A DNA stretch of 63,683 bases, taken from the NCBI RefSeq assembly GCF_000735195.1, contig NZ_JPIM01000011.1:1-63683 (forward strand), written 5' to 3'. Every line of letters begins with the position of its first letter. Positions within the stretch are counted from its first letter, which is position 1. This document shows, piece by piece, positions 45,788 through 55,353 of the stretch. Below the pieces are notes generated by a model. It saw nothing but the letters and a program-made list of their open reading frames with translations, was not told the origin of the DNA and made no database searches. Both the position numbers and the translations under genes were made by a program. Source of the DNA: Chloroflexus sp. MS-G. GTDB lineage: Bacteria; Chloroflexota; Chloroflexia; Chloroflexales; Chloroflexaceae.

Positions 45788-46336
45788 ATGCCAACGCAGC
45801 GTAAAATTGAGACGGTTAGTACGCTGACCGAAAAGCTGCGCCGCGCCCAGTTGGTTGTGGTTGCCGACTATCGCGGCGATGGTAAGGGTATGAGCGTTGC
45901 CGATATGACAGAGTTACGCCGTAAGTTGCGCGAGCACGGTGGCGAGGTTGTAGTGGCAAAAAATACGCTGTTGAGAATTGCCGCTAATCATACTGGACGT
46001 GAGGCAATTGACCCACTACTGTCTGGCCCAACGGCAGTGACCTTCGGGTATGACGATGTCTCGAAGGTTGCGAAAGCGCTCCTCGATTATCTAAAGTCGG
46101 GGAATAAGAGCTTTACTGTGCGTGGCGCCTTGCTCGGTCAGACATTGCTTCCGGCTGACGCCCTTGAGCAGGTGACCAGGCTGCCTTCGCGTGAGCAGGC
46201 GCTTGCACAGGTGGTCGGCGGCATTGCCGCACCGGTCGCTGGCGTGGTTGGTGTTCTCAACGCCGCGATTTCAAACGTTCTCTACGTATTGCAGGCTCGG
46301 ATCGATCAGTTACAACCGCAAGGTGAAACGGCATAA
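45788..46336 (+). CDS. rplJ: Ribosomal protein uL10
   Basis: A 182-residue L10, the base of the L12 stalk. Markers are [14 protein letters not shown] near the start, [22 protein letters not shown], and a C-terminal helix that holds L7/L12 dimers ([20 protein letters not shown]). The ATG at 45788 is correctly spaced from GGAGGTGA; GTG at 45779 overlaps the site. Confidence 0.96.
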   Translation: MPTQRKIETVSTLTEKLRRAQLVVVADYRGDGKGMSVADMTELRRKLREHGGEVVVAKNTLLRIAANHTGREAIDPLLSGPTAVTFGYDDVSKVAKALLDYLKSGNKSFTVRGALLGQTLLPADALEQVTRLPSREQALAQVVGGIAAPVAGVVGVLNAAISNVLYVLQARIDQLQPQGETA

Positions 46337-46386
46337 TCGTTATCTGCGCGGTCAAGTATTTAGTTCTCATAAGGAGTGTGACTACC

Positions 46387-46785
46387 ATGTCCAAGATTGA
46401 TTCAATTATCGAGATGATTGAGGGCCTTAACGTCCTCGAGCTGGTTGAGCTGAAGAAGAAGATGGAGGAGAAGTGGGGGGTTACCGCTGCTGCTCCCGTG
46501 ATGGCAATGGGCGCCGCAATGCCAGTTGCAGCGGCTGGTGATGGTGCTGCGGCTGCGGCGCCGGTCGAAGAGAAGACTGAATTCGACGTCATCCTCAAAG
46601 AGGCCGGTCCTAACAAGATTCAGGTTATTAAGGTGGTGCGTGAGCTGACCAACCTTGGTCTGAAGGAGGCAAAGGACCTGGTTGAGGGTGCGCCCAAGCC
46701 GGTTCGCGAGGGTGTGAGCAAGGAAGAGGCCGAGGCAGCCAAGGCGAAACTGACCGAAGTCGGTGCAGTGGTTGAGATTAAGTAG
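46387..46785 (+). CDS. rplL: Ribosomal protein bL12 (L7/L12)
   Basis: A 132-residue stalk protein. The N-terminal dimerisation helices ([20 protein letters not shown]), Ala-rich hinge and C-terminal factor-binding domain ([20 protein letters not shown] through [16 protein letters not shown]) are all present. Start at 46387 follows AAGGAG. Confidence 0.97.
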   Translation: MSKIDSIIEMIEGLNVLELVELKKKMEEKWGVTAAAPVMAMGAAMPVAAAGDGAAAAAPVEEKTEFDVILKEAGPNKIQVIKVVRELTNLGLKEAKDLVEGAPKPVREGVSKEEAEAAKAKLTEVGAVVEIK

Positions 46786-46813
46786 TCCTGCCCTTGCAAT
46801 TTAGCTTTGCACG

Positions 46814-46857
46814 GAGTGCGGCAGATGGTTGTAAAGACCTTGCCGCACTCTGTTTTT
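46814..46857 (+). terminator. Terminator of the rplJL operon
   Basis: GAGTGCGGCA (46814-46823) and TGCCGCACTC (46841-46850) form a 10-bp stem followed by TGTTTTT. It separates the ribosomal operon from downstream genes; rpoB does not follow. Confidence 0.85.
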
Positions 46858-47028
46858 GTTGAGTTGTTGTTGATTTCATAGTAATCGTTCAACTGTTTTT
46901 GGGTGAAATGAGGTCGGTATACGCTGTTTCCCTTGCTACACGGCGCTTTTGATCATTGTATTTCTTGTCACATACTTATAGTGATTGCTGCCACTAGCAG
47001 TAAAGCCTGCTCTGGAAAGGAATCTGTT

Positions 47029-47940
47029 ATGGAGCTGTTTCTACAGGTGTCACTAGAAGGCGAATCGGTTCGTTGGGGGCGGATACCAATATCCTACCTT
47101 GCGATCTTTCTGGCAGGTTTTCAGCGCGCTTTGTATCGAACGGGAGAAATCCTGCTTGATGAGCAGGATAATGTTGAGCACGATGTTAAGAGAATTGTGA
47201 GGCGGAAGCAACTTCGGCAGCTTCTAGAATTGGATCTCGTTGGGATTTCGGAGCGCAGTCTATCAACGATACTTTCCTTCCAGCGAAGCGCAACCGTGCG
47301 TTCGGCAGGAAACGGTAGTGAGGCGATTCGTATTTTTGAGAAGGCTCTTTGGGAATTAGAAAAGATGCAACAGGCTACAGAAGAGTCGTTGTTCAGGTTC
47401 GATAGAGAGCTGCTTATTGCCTGGAGTAGGGTTGGTGACCTCTTCCGAAGAGGTGTCTCACGCATGACCTTCACATTGTATCGAGACGTATTACCATTGC
47501 ACGTTTGGTATACCGCTCAGGGGTTTGATGTCATCAGAAGACACACATTGGCCGAGATAGAAGGTTATGTGTTCATGGTCGATTTTAAGCGTCGGCGTAT
47601 GTCATTACAAACGTCTTCTGGCGAGTCGGTGTCTTGTACGTTCACCGAGGAACAAGCGGACGAGGTCGATACAATGACACGACACTACGTGCGGGTAACA
47701 GGTGAAGCCATTATCAATCCGGCTACCGGCAAGATGAGCTATGTACGTGTACATACTATTGAACCGTTGTCGAGAACCCAGGAGTTTTGGCAGTTTAGAA
47801 CTCTTGATGAGCTTGCCATGCTACAGGGAATTACCTCAAAAACCAATCTAGAAACTCTCTATAATACATGGCCTGGCGAGGTTGATGATAAATTTGAGGA
47901 GTTTATCAATAGTCTACGCAAAGGAAATTTAGCTGAATAG
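47029..47940 (+). CDS. Unknown protein upstream of a PIN-domain gene
   Basis: A 303-residue soluble protein I do not recognise. Its N-terminal part is beta-rich (MELFLQVSLEGESVRWGRIP), the middle is helical (RRKQLRQLLELDLVGISERS, IFEKALWELEKMQQ), and the C-terminal part is mixed, with a VRVTGEAIINPATGKMSYVR beta hairpin. ATG at 47029 follows GGAAAGGA. Codon use is more AT-rich than the neighbouring ribosomal genes, suggesting acquisition. Its stop touches the next gene's reading region, so the pair looks like a module. It could be a non-canonical antitoxin or an independent regulator. Confidence 0.65.
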   Translation: MELFLQVSLEGESVRWGRIPISYLAIFLAGFQRALYRTGEILLDEQDNVEHDVKRIVRRKQLRQLLELDLVGISERSLSTILSFQRSATVRSAGNGSEAIRIFEKALWELEKMQQATEESLFRFDRELLIAWSRVGDLFRRGVSRMTFTLYRDVLPLHVWYTAQGFDVIRRHTLAEIEGYVFMVDFKRRRMSLQTSSGESVSCTFTEEQADEVDTMTRHYVRVTGEAIINPATGKMSYVRVHTIEPLSRTQEFWQFRTLDELAMLQGITSKTNLETLYNTWPGEVDDKFEEFINSLRKGNLAE

Positions 47941-47954
47941 TGCAAGAGCATTGC

Positions 47955-48361
47955 ATGAAATCGAAATATCTGCTTCTCGACACAAACATTGTTTCATACA
48001 TCATGAAAAACACTCCACAAGCACAGCTCTATGAAAAGCATCTCTCAGGAAAGAGACTTGCTATATCCTTCATTACTGTGGGAGAGCTTTGGGCTGGCGC
48101 AGAGTGGGCAAATTGGGGGCACAACAAAAAGCACAACTCCGTGCTACTATTCGTAAATTTGTGGTGATTCCCTACAATTATCGTATAGCCGAACATTACG
48201 GTGCGATCATTGCACATCGAAAAAAGAACGGTGTCCCGATCTCCTGCGCCGATACCTGGATTGCGGCATGTGCACGAAGCTATGATATACCTCTCGTTAC
48301 CCACAACGCGAAAGATTTTACCAATATTCCTGGCCTGCAAGTGATTACCAAAAACCCTTGA
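47955..48361 (+). pseudogene. VapC-like PIN-domain ribonuclease, frameshifted
   Basis: The N-terminal half in one frame reads KYLLLDTNIVSYIMK (first acidic residue D9) and ISFITVGELWAGAEWANWG. The C-terminal half continues in another frame as GAQQKAQLRATIRKFVVIPY, then ISCADTWIAACARSYDIPLV and THNAKDF, which supplies the remaining PIN acidic residues. The frames join at a run of five G (48115-48119); a sixth G would restore a normal ~135-residue VapC. This may be a true inactivating deletion, a phase-variable tract or a sequencing error. VapC toxins cleave tRNA or mRNA. The usual small antitoxin is absent; the unknown 303-residue gene lies directly upstream. Confidence 0.8.
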
Positions 48362-48436
48362 AACGTACAGAGTGAATATCGCGCCGGGCATAAATCTCTC
48401 AATCCTCTATCACAGATATGGTATATTAGATAATTG

Positions 48437-51394
48437 ATGAAGACTGTACTGCCGCGTGCGTTTCGCGCTGTTGAGCAATTTCACGAACTATACGCAGTCG
48501 TGGCGCCGGCGTTGCGGGCGCAACAGGAACGGGTACAGGCCTGCTTGCGTACTGCGATTGAACGACCGGCGCTGTATGAGGCTGTGCTTGCCACACTGCG
48601 CGAGCAGCGGGGGGTTATCGCCCTCGAAGCGCCGATGGGTGTTGGTGCAACGACGCTGCTCTGCCAGTTGGCGGTACGCGCCGAATGGCCGCTCTGGCTG
48701 GCCGATGATGATGAGGGGAATGGAGCACTAGCCTTCTACGCCCAGATTGTGGCCACTCGTCGGCCCACCTTGCCTTTACTTGATCCGGCTGCGTTGACTG
48801 ACCCCGCTGCTTTTGAGCGTCTCCTGAATGAGATTGCCGACCCGTCTCGCCCGCTGGTGCTGCTGGTAAGTGCGCCGGATCGTGATCGGCAACCGTTGCG
48901 TCCGCTCCCGTTACCACTGCCGTTTGATGTACCGCCAGGCGTTATTTTGCTGGTTCATGGTCAATTGCCGGTCGAACCAGATGCTCGACTGGTATTACCC
49001 GCCGCTGATCGGGCGCTGCTTCAGACACAGACCAGTCTCCTTGAACGGCGTCACTGCCCACCCAAATGGCGCGAAGCTATTTTGGCGGCTGCTCAGGGGA
49101 ATCTGCTCTACCTCAGTTGGGCTGAACGTTGGCTGCACCTTGGCTTGCTGGAGATTACTCATCTGCCGACCGATCTCGATCAGCTTCTTCAGAATTGGTG
49201 GCAGTCGCTTAACGCAACCGAACGACGTTTGGCAGTATTGTTAGCTGCGGCTGGTGAACCGTTACCGGTTGTTGCGCTCGCCGAGGTCAGCGCTGAGCAT
49301 CCACAACTCCTGCTCGACCGCTGGGAAGAACAGGGATTGGTGCATATCAATTTGTGGCGGGCGAGCGATGAGGATACCCTCTTGCTCGTGCGCTATACCC
49401 ATCGTGCGTTACGCCTTTTCCTTGCGCGTCATGTGCCGCACGAGGTGGAGGCTGCGCATTGCGAGTTGGCTCAGTGGGGCACTGAACGGTTGCGGCGTAA
49501 TCCGCTCGACCCGACCAATCGCTATCTCGGTCGGCAACTAGCGCGCCATGCGGTACTGTGTACGCCCGATCACCGAACACCTGATTTGCCGGTCGCACAA
49601 CCGTTGAGCTGGCTACGTGAACGAGAATTACGGGAAGGATTGGCTGGCGCGCTGCGTGATGCCGGATGGATGCTGCATGACCCGGCACTCACGTCGCCGC
49701 TGAGTCTGGCGCGGATGGCTGCGGTTACCGGAACGCTTGCCGCTCGCGCCCGTCAATTGAGCGGCGAGTTAGTAACGGCTGCGTTCCTCACAGCGGTGAA
49801 TACATCCGGTCGTGAAGGAAGCCTGCGCCGGGTGACCGCTATTGTCGAACAATTGCCGGATGGGGTGCCGAAAGCGGCCGTTTTGCGTCAACTCGGCGAA
49901 GCGTGTTACAGCGTGAATATGCGGAGTGCAGCGATGCGCCTGCTCTCGCGCGCGCTTGATCTCGAGGCGCAACCGGTCTCGCGGGCGTGGCGTGATGTTC
50001 GTGATCAGGCAATAGAAGCGTTGGCAACGGCGTGTATCGAGGCGGGCGATCCTGATCGCGCCTTGCTATGCGCCGAGCGGATCGATTTGCTGGAACGACG
50101 CGCTCATGTCGAAACGCTGGTTGTGCGTTACTTCCTGGATAACGGTCAGTACGATCGGGCCTGGCGATTGGCACGGGCTATTCTGCACGAACATCGTGCA
50201 GCCTGGGCGCAAGCTGAGGTTGCAGTGGCGCTGGCACGGATCGCCGATCCCCGCGCTCAGATGTTACTTGCAGAGCTAACGGTAGAGACGGCGCGGGCAT
50301 GGGCAGAAATCGAGTTGGCCTGCGATCTGGCTACACATAACGAAGATGCAGCGTTGCAGCGGATTATGGCGCTGCCAAGTCCTCATCAGCGCGATCGTGG
50401 TTTGGCCCGGCTGGCGCGGGTCTTTGCCCTGGCCGAGAAGGATGGCGACGCCCTGGCGGCTGCAGAGCGGATTACCAGCCGCGAATTGCGCGTAACGACG
50501 CTGCTTGAGTTGCGAGTCTTGCTGCAAGGTCTGGTTGCAAACCTGGCAACCGAGCGAGCAACACGAGAGATTGATGCGCTTCAGGGTGAAGACCGACCGA
50601 TTCTTCTAGCTGCACTGGCCGCAGCGCATGCTGCGATTGGGCGGCGAGAACGGGCATTGACGATTGCCCGCCAGTTAAGCGGCGAAGAACTGGAAAGAGC
50701 TTTGTCGCGGGTAGCCGTTGCGTGCGCCCAGGCTCATGATTATACTGGCGCTCAGGCGGTACTTGCCGAGATCACCGACGATGATGAGCGTGATTGGGCA
50801 CGCGATGAGATTGCGCGTCTGCTGGCGGCTGCCGGTGATTGGCAGGCAGCTAGCGATCAGGCAGCGGCTATCGTTGCCCCCGATCAACGAGCACGAACCA
50901 GGGCCGATCTGGCGATTGCACTGATTCGGGCCGGTAAGGTATCTGAAGCGGTGAGGTTGATCCGTGAGATTGATCTTGCCGGCGAGCGGGCGCGAGCTTT
51001 GATTGTCTCGGCGCCGTTACTGGCAACGGCTGATCCGATCCTGGCCGATCAGCTTACCGATGAGTTGCTGATTGGCGAGGCGCGGAGTCGGTATCGGGCG
51101 GCTCTGGTTGTGGCATTAGCCGGACAGGGCCAGCTTACAGTAGCAGATGCCATTACCCGCCGGATTCGCCGTCGCAACGAACGAGTACGGGCCGGGCTGG
51201 CGATAGTCGCAGCGCGAGATCCTGCCGATCCGAGCACTCTGGCCCAGTTCGCAGCCACGTTACAGCAGGCCGCTATTGGTCGTGAGGAGATATTCCGTTC
51301 GCTCGAGATAGCAGTACCGATTCTGCTGAGGATGGGGGGAACACCCTTGCTGGCCGATCTGGCTGCTGCACTGGTGGCCGATGATCGAGCCTGA
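48437..51394 (+). CDS. Large STAND-like protein with degenerate P-loop and helical repeats
   Basis: A 985-residue protein. Residues about 50-330 resemble a STAND/AAA-type NTPase. ALEAPMGVGATTLL aligns with the usual GPxGxGKTTLL, but the Walker A lysine is Ala71. A Walker-B-like strand, RPLVLLVSAPD, and a winged-helix-like region (RRLAVLLAAAGEPLPVVALA) follow. Residues about 430-985 are alpha-helical TPR- or HEAT-like repeats (AWRLARAILHEH, ARAWAEIELACDLA). ATG at 48437 lacks a clear ribosome site and may be leaderless; TATATTAGATAAT just upstream could be the -10 region. Function unknown: scaffolding or signalling is more likely than ATP hydrolysis. Confidence 0.72.
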   Translation: MKTVLPRAFRAVEQFHELYAVVAPALRAQQERVQACLRTAIERPALYEAVLATLREQRGVIALEAPMGVGATTLLCQLAVRAEWPLWLADDDEGNGALAFYAQIVATRRPTLPLLDPAALTDPAAFERLLNEIADPSRPLVLLVSAPDRDRQPLRPLPLPLPFDVPPGVILLVHGQLPVEPDARLVLPAADRALLQTQTSLLERRHCPPKWREAILAAAQGNLLYLSWAERWLHLGLLEITHLPTDLDQLLQNWWQSLNATERRLAVLLAAAGEPLPVVALAEVSAEHPQLLLDRWEEQGLVHINLWRASDEDTLLLVRYTHRALRLFLARHVPHEVEAAHCELAQWGTERLRRNPLDPTNRYLGRQLARHAVLCTPDHRTPDLPVAQPLSWLRERELREGLAGALRDAGWMLHDPALTSPLSLARMAAVTGTLAARARQLSGELVTAAFLTAVNTSGREGSLRRVTAIVEQLPDGVPKAAVLRQLGEACYSVNMRSAAMRLLSRALDLEAQPVSRAWRDVRDQAIEALATACIEAGDPDRALLCAERIDLLERRAHVETLVVRYFLDNGQYDRAWRLARAILHEHRAAWAQAEVAVALARIADPRAQMLLAELTVETARAWAEIELACDLATHNEDAALQRIMALPSPHQRDRGLARLARVFALAEKDGDALAAAERITSRELRVTTLLELRVLLQGLVANLATERATREIDALQGEDRPILLAALAAAHAAIGRRERALTIARQLSGEELERALSRVAVACAQAHDYTGAQAVLAEITDDDERDWARDEIARLLAAAGDWQAASDQAAAIVAPDQRARTRADLAIALIRAGKVSEAVRLIREIDLAGERARALIVSAPLLATADPILADQLTDELLIGEARSRYRAALVVALAGQGQLTVADAITRRIRRRNERVRAGLAIVAARDPADPSTLAQFAATLQQAAIGREEIFRSLEIAVPILLRMGGTPLLADLAAALVADDRA

Positions 51395-51523
51395 ACAAGT
51401 GCGCCGCGAACACCCAGAGGAACTCGCGTACCGTTGCTACCTTTCGGTCCTGGCGGGGTTCCGCAAGTATCTGCCGTTCGCGGCACAATTCCATTATACG
51501 CGAAAATTCCCATTGTGCAACTC

Positions 51524-51551
51524 TTGCATCTACGAACAAGCGTGGTATTAT
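51524..51551 (+). promoter_or_regulatory. Sigma-70-type promoter of the membrane protein gene
   Basis: TTGCAT (51524-51529), a 16-base spacer and TATTAT (51546-51551) lie about 30 bases upstream of the ATG at 51581. Confidence 0.6.
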
Positions 51552-51580
51552 TCCAAACAACCGTAGTTGCAGGAGGTTCC

Positions 51581-52234
51581 ATGAGCAGCGAAACCACTAC
51601 TCGTCCCCCCAAGCGCTATGCGCGGATCGCCCCCCTCTATAAGGCGATGATCTGGACATCTTTCATCATGAATGCGGTTCTGCTGGTTGTGCTCGGCATT
51701 GTGGTTGGTATTCTGGTGATGTATCAACGCCAGGTAGCCCAGCTCTCCGAGAGTTTACCGGTCTTTGCAGCCAACAATCTCGCCGAGTTGCAAGATGTGG
51801 TTGATAAACTCGAAGGGGCGACGATTGTGTATACCGTACCGTTAAGCACCCGTCTACCGATTGAGCTGAATGTGCCGATTAACGGTGATACCATCATGAC
51901 CGAGCGTAACGTGGTAACGCTGACCGAGCCGGTTGCACTGCAAGCCCCTGCCCAAATCACTTTTCCCGGTGGTGGTGGGAATCTCAATGCCAGTGTGTCT
52001 ATTGTGTTGCCGGCTGGCCTGGAATTACCGGTTGATCTGAATATGAATGTCAAGTTAGTTACCTCTATTCCGGTTGAGCTGGATGTACCGGTGAACATAC
52101 CGCTGGCCGAAACCGAATTGGGACCCCAGTTCACTCGACTCGGCGCTATCGTTGATCGGTTGGTAGCACCGGTTGCCCCCTTGCTACCAATGCCAGATAC
52201 GCCTCCGGACAGTAGTAAGCCACGTCGCGAGTAG
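51581..52234 (+). CDS. Single-span membrane protein, unknown function
   Basis: A 217-residue protein. A basic N-terminal tail (about 1-25) precedes one membrane helix (about residues 30-52, MNAVLLVVLGIVVGILVMY). A beta-rich external domain follows, with repeated 'PxELxVPxN' units (IELNVPING, LPVDLNMNV, VELDVPVNIPL). The C terminus is Pro-rich. AGGAGG lies 5 bases before the ATG. A longer in-frame codon at 51434 is rejected because it would read through the promoter and site. Family not recognised. Confidence 0.72.
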   Translation: MSSETTTRPPKRYARIAPLYKAMIWTSFIMNAVLLVVLGIVVGILVMYQRQVAQLSESLPVFAANNLAELQDVVDKLEGATIVYTVPLSTRLPIELNVPINGDTIMTERNVVTLTEPVALQAPAQITFPGGGGNLNASVSIVLPAGLELPVDLNMNVKLVTSIPVELDVPVNIPLAETELGPQFTRLGAIVDRLVAPVAPLLPMPDTPPDSSKPRRE

Positions 52235-52248
52235 ATTTGGTGTGCAAC

Positions 52249-52659
52249 CTAACCGTTCCTCAGTTGATCTGGCCCGAACCCGAAGGGCAACAATTCCTGC
52301 GGCGTCGTCAGTCGCCGCTCACTGCCATTGTGGTTCAGCAACACAATTTGCGCCTGTGGCGCCAGCTCTAAGATAACCTGGCGGCAGGCACCACAGGGGC
52401 TGGCTACAGTCGGGGTTGGAGTCACCACCGCCAGCGCAATGACCGGTCCTGCTGTGGACATATGGGCACAGAATAGCGCCACTCGTTCGGCACATATTGT
52501 CAGCGGATAGGATGCATTCTCAATATTAGCGCCGGTAAACATCTGGCCGTCGGCGGTTAGTACGGCTGCACCAACGGCAAATTGCGAGTATGGGGCATAC
52601 GCACGCTGTTGGGCCTGCAAAGCTGCTGTAATTAAACGATCAAGGGCCACTGGATCCAT
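52249..52659 (-). CDS. cdd: Cytidine deaminase
   Basis: A 136-residue homotetrameric-type cytidine deaminase converting cytidine or deoxycytidine to uridine forms. Zinc ligands are C56, C89 and C92 in TICAER and SPCGACRQV, and the catalytic acid is E58. The substrate motif NIENASYP is intact. The start at 52659 is chosen because the next upstream in-frame region is the 3' end of the CNNM gene, with which it overlaps by 20 bases. Likely co-transcribed with that gene. Confidence 0.94.
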   Translation of the reverse strand: MDPVALDRLITAALQAQQRAYAPYSQFAVGAAVLTADGQMFTGANIENASYPLTICAERVALFCAHMSTAGPVIALAVVTPTPTVASPCGACRQVILELAPQAQIVLLNHNGSERRLTTPQELLPFGFGPDQLRNG

Positions 52660-53992
52660 GCGCTTCCTTGGGGAGCGGCAACAGAGGTTTCTCGGCGTCA
52701 GCCGGTGTTGCCGCTGCCACTTCAGCCGGCATTTGCCGCACAATGTGTAACCGTTCAGCACGAATACCCTTTATTGATAATACGGTGATGGTAACATCGC
52801 CACAGATAACTTGATCGCCAACCCGTGGAATGCGTCCCAATTGCTCGTACACCAGTCCACCAATCCGGTCAGCGGTCGTTTCTGGAAATTCGACTTCCAG
52901 CATGTCGGCTACGTCATCAATGGTTACGCGGGCATCAACAATCAATTCGTGCGGCCCAACCTCGACAATAGATGGTTCTTCGGTGTCATACTCGTCACGA
53001 ATTTCGCCCACAATCTGCTCGATCAAGTCTTCGAGGGTGACGATACCAGCCGTGCCACCATACTCATCAACCACAATTGCCATGTGTACCCGCCGACGCT
53101 GCAAATCTTCTAACAGCGTAGATACCTTCATCGTTGCCGGTACAAAATGAGCCGGACGTATGATGTCACGGAGCGGCGCATCGCGCTTTCCATCACGTAG
53201 TACGGGAATGAGGTCCTTGGCGTAGAGAATACCGATCACGTTGTCAATAGTCTCTTCATACACCGGAATGCGCGAATGACCGCAGGTGATGGCGACATCA
53301 AGTGCGCGATCAAGGGGGCTATTGACCTCTAAGGCAACAACGTCAACGCGCGGGATCATGATCTCGCGCACGAGCGTATCGCCAAAATCCATCACCCCTT
53401 CTATCATCTCTCGCTCTTCGTGCTCGATCCATCCTGCCTCTTCACCGGCACTCATCATCAGTCGTAACTCCTCTTCGGTCACCAGGGGAGTGGGTGGAGC
53501 TGGTTGTCCGCTGAGGAAAGTAAAGAGCGGACGTGTGATGAGATTAATGATCGCCATCAGCGGCCACAACAGGGTCGCAATGGCTACTAATGGTCGCGCC
53601 AGCAGTAAAATGGTTGTGTCAGGACTACGGCGTGCCAGCGCCTTTGCCACAACTTCGCTCAGGATCAAAATCGCAAACAGCAGCCCGACCAGACTGCTAC
53701 TGATAATCAGAACCCCATGGGCAGCAGTGAGCTGTATGGTCAGTGCAGTGACAGTTATCGTCAGGGCAGCGTTGAGGAAGATAATAGCCGACTTGATCCG
53801 GTGCGGTTCATCGAGGAAATGGGCCGAAAACCGACGACCACCGAGACCTGCTGAAGCGAGAAGCGTGCTTAGGCGAGGTCGACTCACGGTGATCAAGGCT
53901 GTATCAGCGGCCGAGATGATACCGAGTGCAATGAGACACAGCGCAATCCCAATCACCAGCGAACTAGGGTTAGGGTCTTCCAAGCGAATCAT
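52640..53992 (-). CDS. CNNM/CorC-family (HlyC-like) membrane protein
   Basis: A 450-residue protein. Residues about 1-180 form the DUF21 domain with about four membrane spans, CBS repeats lie at about 200-320 (VREIMIPRVDVVALEV; HFVPATMKVSTLLEDLQRRR; VVDEYGGTAGIVTLEDLIE), and the CorC_HlyC transporter-associated domain is at about 340-430. The family exports or senses Mg2+ and related ions. The annotated ATG at 53992 directly abuts GGAAGGAGG, which is too close; TTG at 53983 would have ideal spacing, so the real N terminus may be three residues shorter. Confidence 0.92.
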   Translation of the reverse strand: MIRLEDPNPSSLVIGIALCLIALGIISAADTALITVSRPRLSTLLASAGLGGRRFSAHFLDEPHRIKSAIIFLNAALTITVTALTIQLTAAHGVLIISSSLVGLLFAILILSEVVAKALARRSPDTTILLLARPLVAIATLLWPLMAIINLITRPLFTFLSGQPAPPTPLVTEEELRLMMSAGEEAGWIEHEEREMIEGVMDFGDTLVREIMIPRVDVVALEVNSPLDRALDVAITCGHSRIPVYEETIDNVIGILYAKDLIPVLRDGKRDAPLRDIIRPAHFVPATMKVSTLLEDLQRRRVHMAIVVDEYGGTAGIVTLEDLIEQIVGEIRDEYDTEEPSIVEVGPHELIVDARVTIDDVADMLEVEFPETTADRIGGLVYEQLGRIPRVGDQVICGDVTITVLSIKGIRAERLHIVRQMPAEVAAATPADAEKPLLPLPKEAHGSSGP

Positions 53993-54079
53993 CCTCCTTC
54001 CCGCAAAGCAGAGAGGCGCGCATCATTGTGGGTATGCGCCCGACGTTCAGATGGCTTCGGGCGCAACAATGCGGTATGT

Positions 54080-55018
54080 TCAGGAGAAGAGCGCGCTCAG
54101 TGACAAATCTTTGTGAATCCGCATGATTGCTTCGGCGAATAGCGGTGCGACACTGATGGTGCGCACACGTGCTGCGCTTGCTTCGGGAGGTTGCGGTATT
54201 GTGTTGGTAACCACTGTCTCGATCAGGTCGGATTGGGCAATCAGTTGCAGGGCATTGTCGGCAAAGATGCCGTGGGTTGCACAGGCATACACTGCACGGG
54301 CGCCACGGGCCAGCAAGGTCTGGGCAGCCTCGATTAAAGTTCCGCCGGTTGAGATCATATCATCGATGATAATGGCTGTCTTACCTTCTACTTCACCGAC
54401 CATTTCAATCACTTCGGCGGTATCGGGTTCGGGGCGTTGCTTGGCGATAATAGCCAGACCGGCGCCGATCCGCTCACGGAAGCGGTTGGCGCGATTCACA
54501 CCGCCGGTATCGGGGGACACCACAACCGGGTTTGGCAAATTAAGCTCGCGAATATAATCGGCCAAGAGGGGTGATGCCTGTAGATGATCGACCGGAATGT
54601 CGAAGAACCCTTCGATTGCCGGAGCGTGCAGATCCATCGTCAGCACCCGGTCGGCGCCCGCGGTGCGGATCAAGTTGGCAACCAGTTTGGCGGAAATGGG
54701 TTCGCGCCCCGATGTCTTTTTCTCTTGCTTGGCATACCCATAGTAGGGAATGACGGCCGTGACGCGAGCTGCCGATGCCCGACGGAAGGCGTCGATCATA
54801 AGGAGCAATTCCATCAAGTTGTGATCGACCGGTGTGCAGGTAGGCTGGATCACAAACACATCACAGCCGCGCACGTTATCGTGAATTTTGACTCTCGTCT
54901 CGCCGTTCTTGAAGGTACCGACTAATGCCCGCCCCAGATTGATACGCAGATTGCGGGCAATCTCTTGCGCTAGCGCCGGATTAGCGTTACCGGTAAAAAT
55001 GAGCAGGCGACCATCCAT
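54080..55018 (-). CDS. prs: Ribose-phosphate pyrophosphokinase
   Basis: A 312-residue PRPP synthetase that makes PRPP from ribose-5-phosphate and ATP for nucleotide, His and Trp synthesis. Catalytic flexible loop YYGYAKQEKKTSGREPISAK; metal/ATP motif DLHAPAIEGFF; PRPP loop IIIDDMISTGGT. A putative phosphate-sensing N-terminal segment begins MDGRLLIFTGNANPALAQ. Monocistronic or first in a run with the CNNM and cdd genes, about 87 bases apart. Confidence 0.97.
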   Translation of the reverse strand: MDGRLLIFTGNANPALAQEIARNLRINLGRALVGTFKNGETRVKIHDNVRGCDVFVIQPTCTPVDHNLMELLLMIDAFRRASAARVTAVIPYYGYAKQEKKTSGREPISAKLVANLIRTAGADRVLTMDLHAPAIEGFFDIPVDHLQASPLLADYIRELNLPNPVVVSPDTGGVNRANRFRERIGAGLAIIAKQRPEPDTAEVIEMVGEVEGKTAIIIDDMISTGGTLIEAAQTLLARGARAVYACATHGIFADNALQLIAQSDLIETVVTNTIPQPPEASAARVRTISVAPLFAEAIMRIHKDLSLSALFS

Positions 55019-55170
55019 AAGTTCGGTCTTTCTTTCTTGAATAGAAACGCGCAGCGAGCATGCTCACTGCGCACCTGTTCATTTGTCAGCTTAGCATCGC
55101 TGACTGCTCCTGGTTGAAGAAAGATTGTGTGAGTTCAACCGTTTCATTGCCTGATGGCAGAGCAAGAAAT

Positions 55171-55244
55171 TGGCTGCCGGGCCAGGATTCGAACCTGGAC
55201 AAACGGATCCAAAGTCCGTGGTGCTACCATTACACAACCCGGCA
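55171..55244 (-). tRNA. tRNA-Gln (anticodon UUG)
   Basis: On the minus strand the acceptor TGCCGGG pairs with CCCGGCA and the anticodon arm is ACGGA-CTTTGGA-TCCGT with anticodon TTG. The T arm is CCAGGTTCGAATCCTGG, and GCCA completes the 3' end. 74 bases. Confidence 0.94.
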
Positions 55245-55353
55245 CCTCGCTGAGTATTATACCACAAATAGCGAATGTTGTTGTCGAATTTTTATGACCG
55301 TTGGGTATATGCTACACTAGAAGCTGAATGAAGAACGCACAAGGAGTCGCTCT

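Noticed and set aside
53286..54116. A 276-residue + strand frame antisense to the CNNM gene
   Set aside because: Ser/Arg-rich shadow of a well-supported membrane protein gene, with no site or domain.
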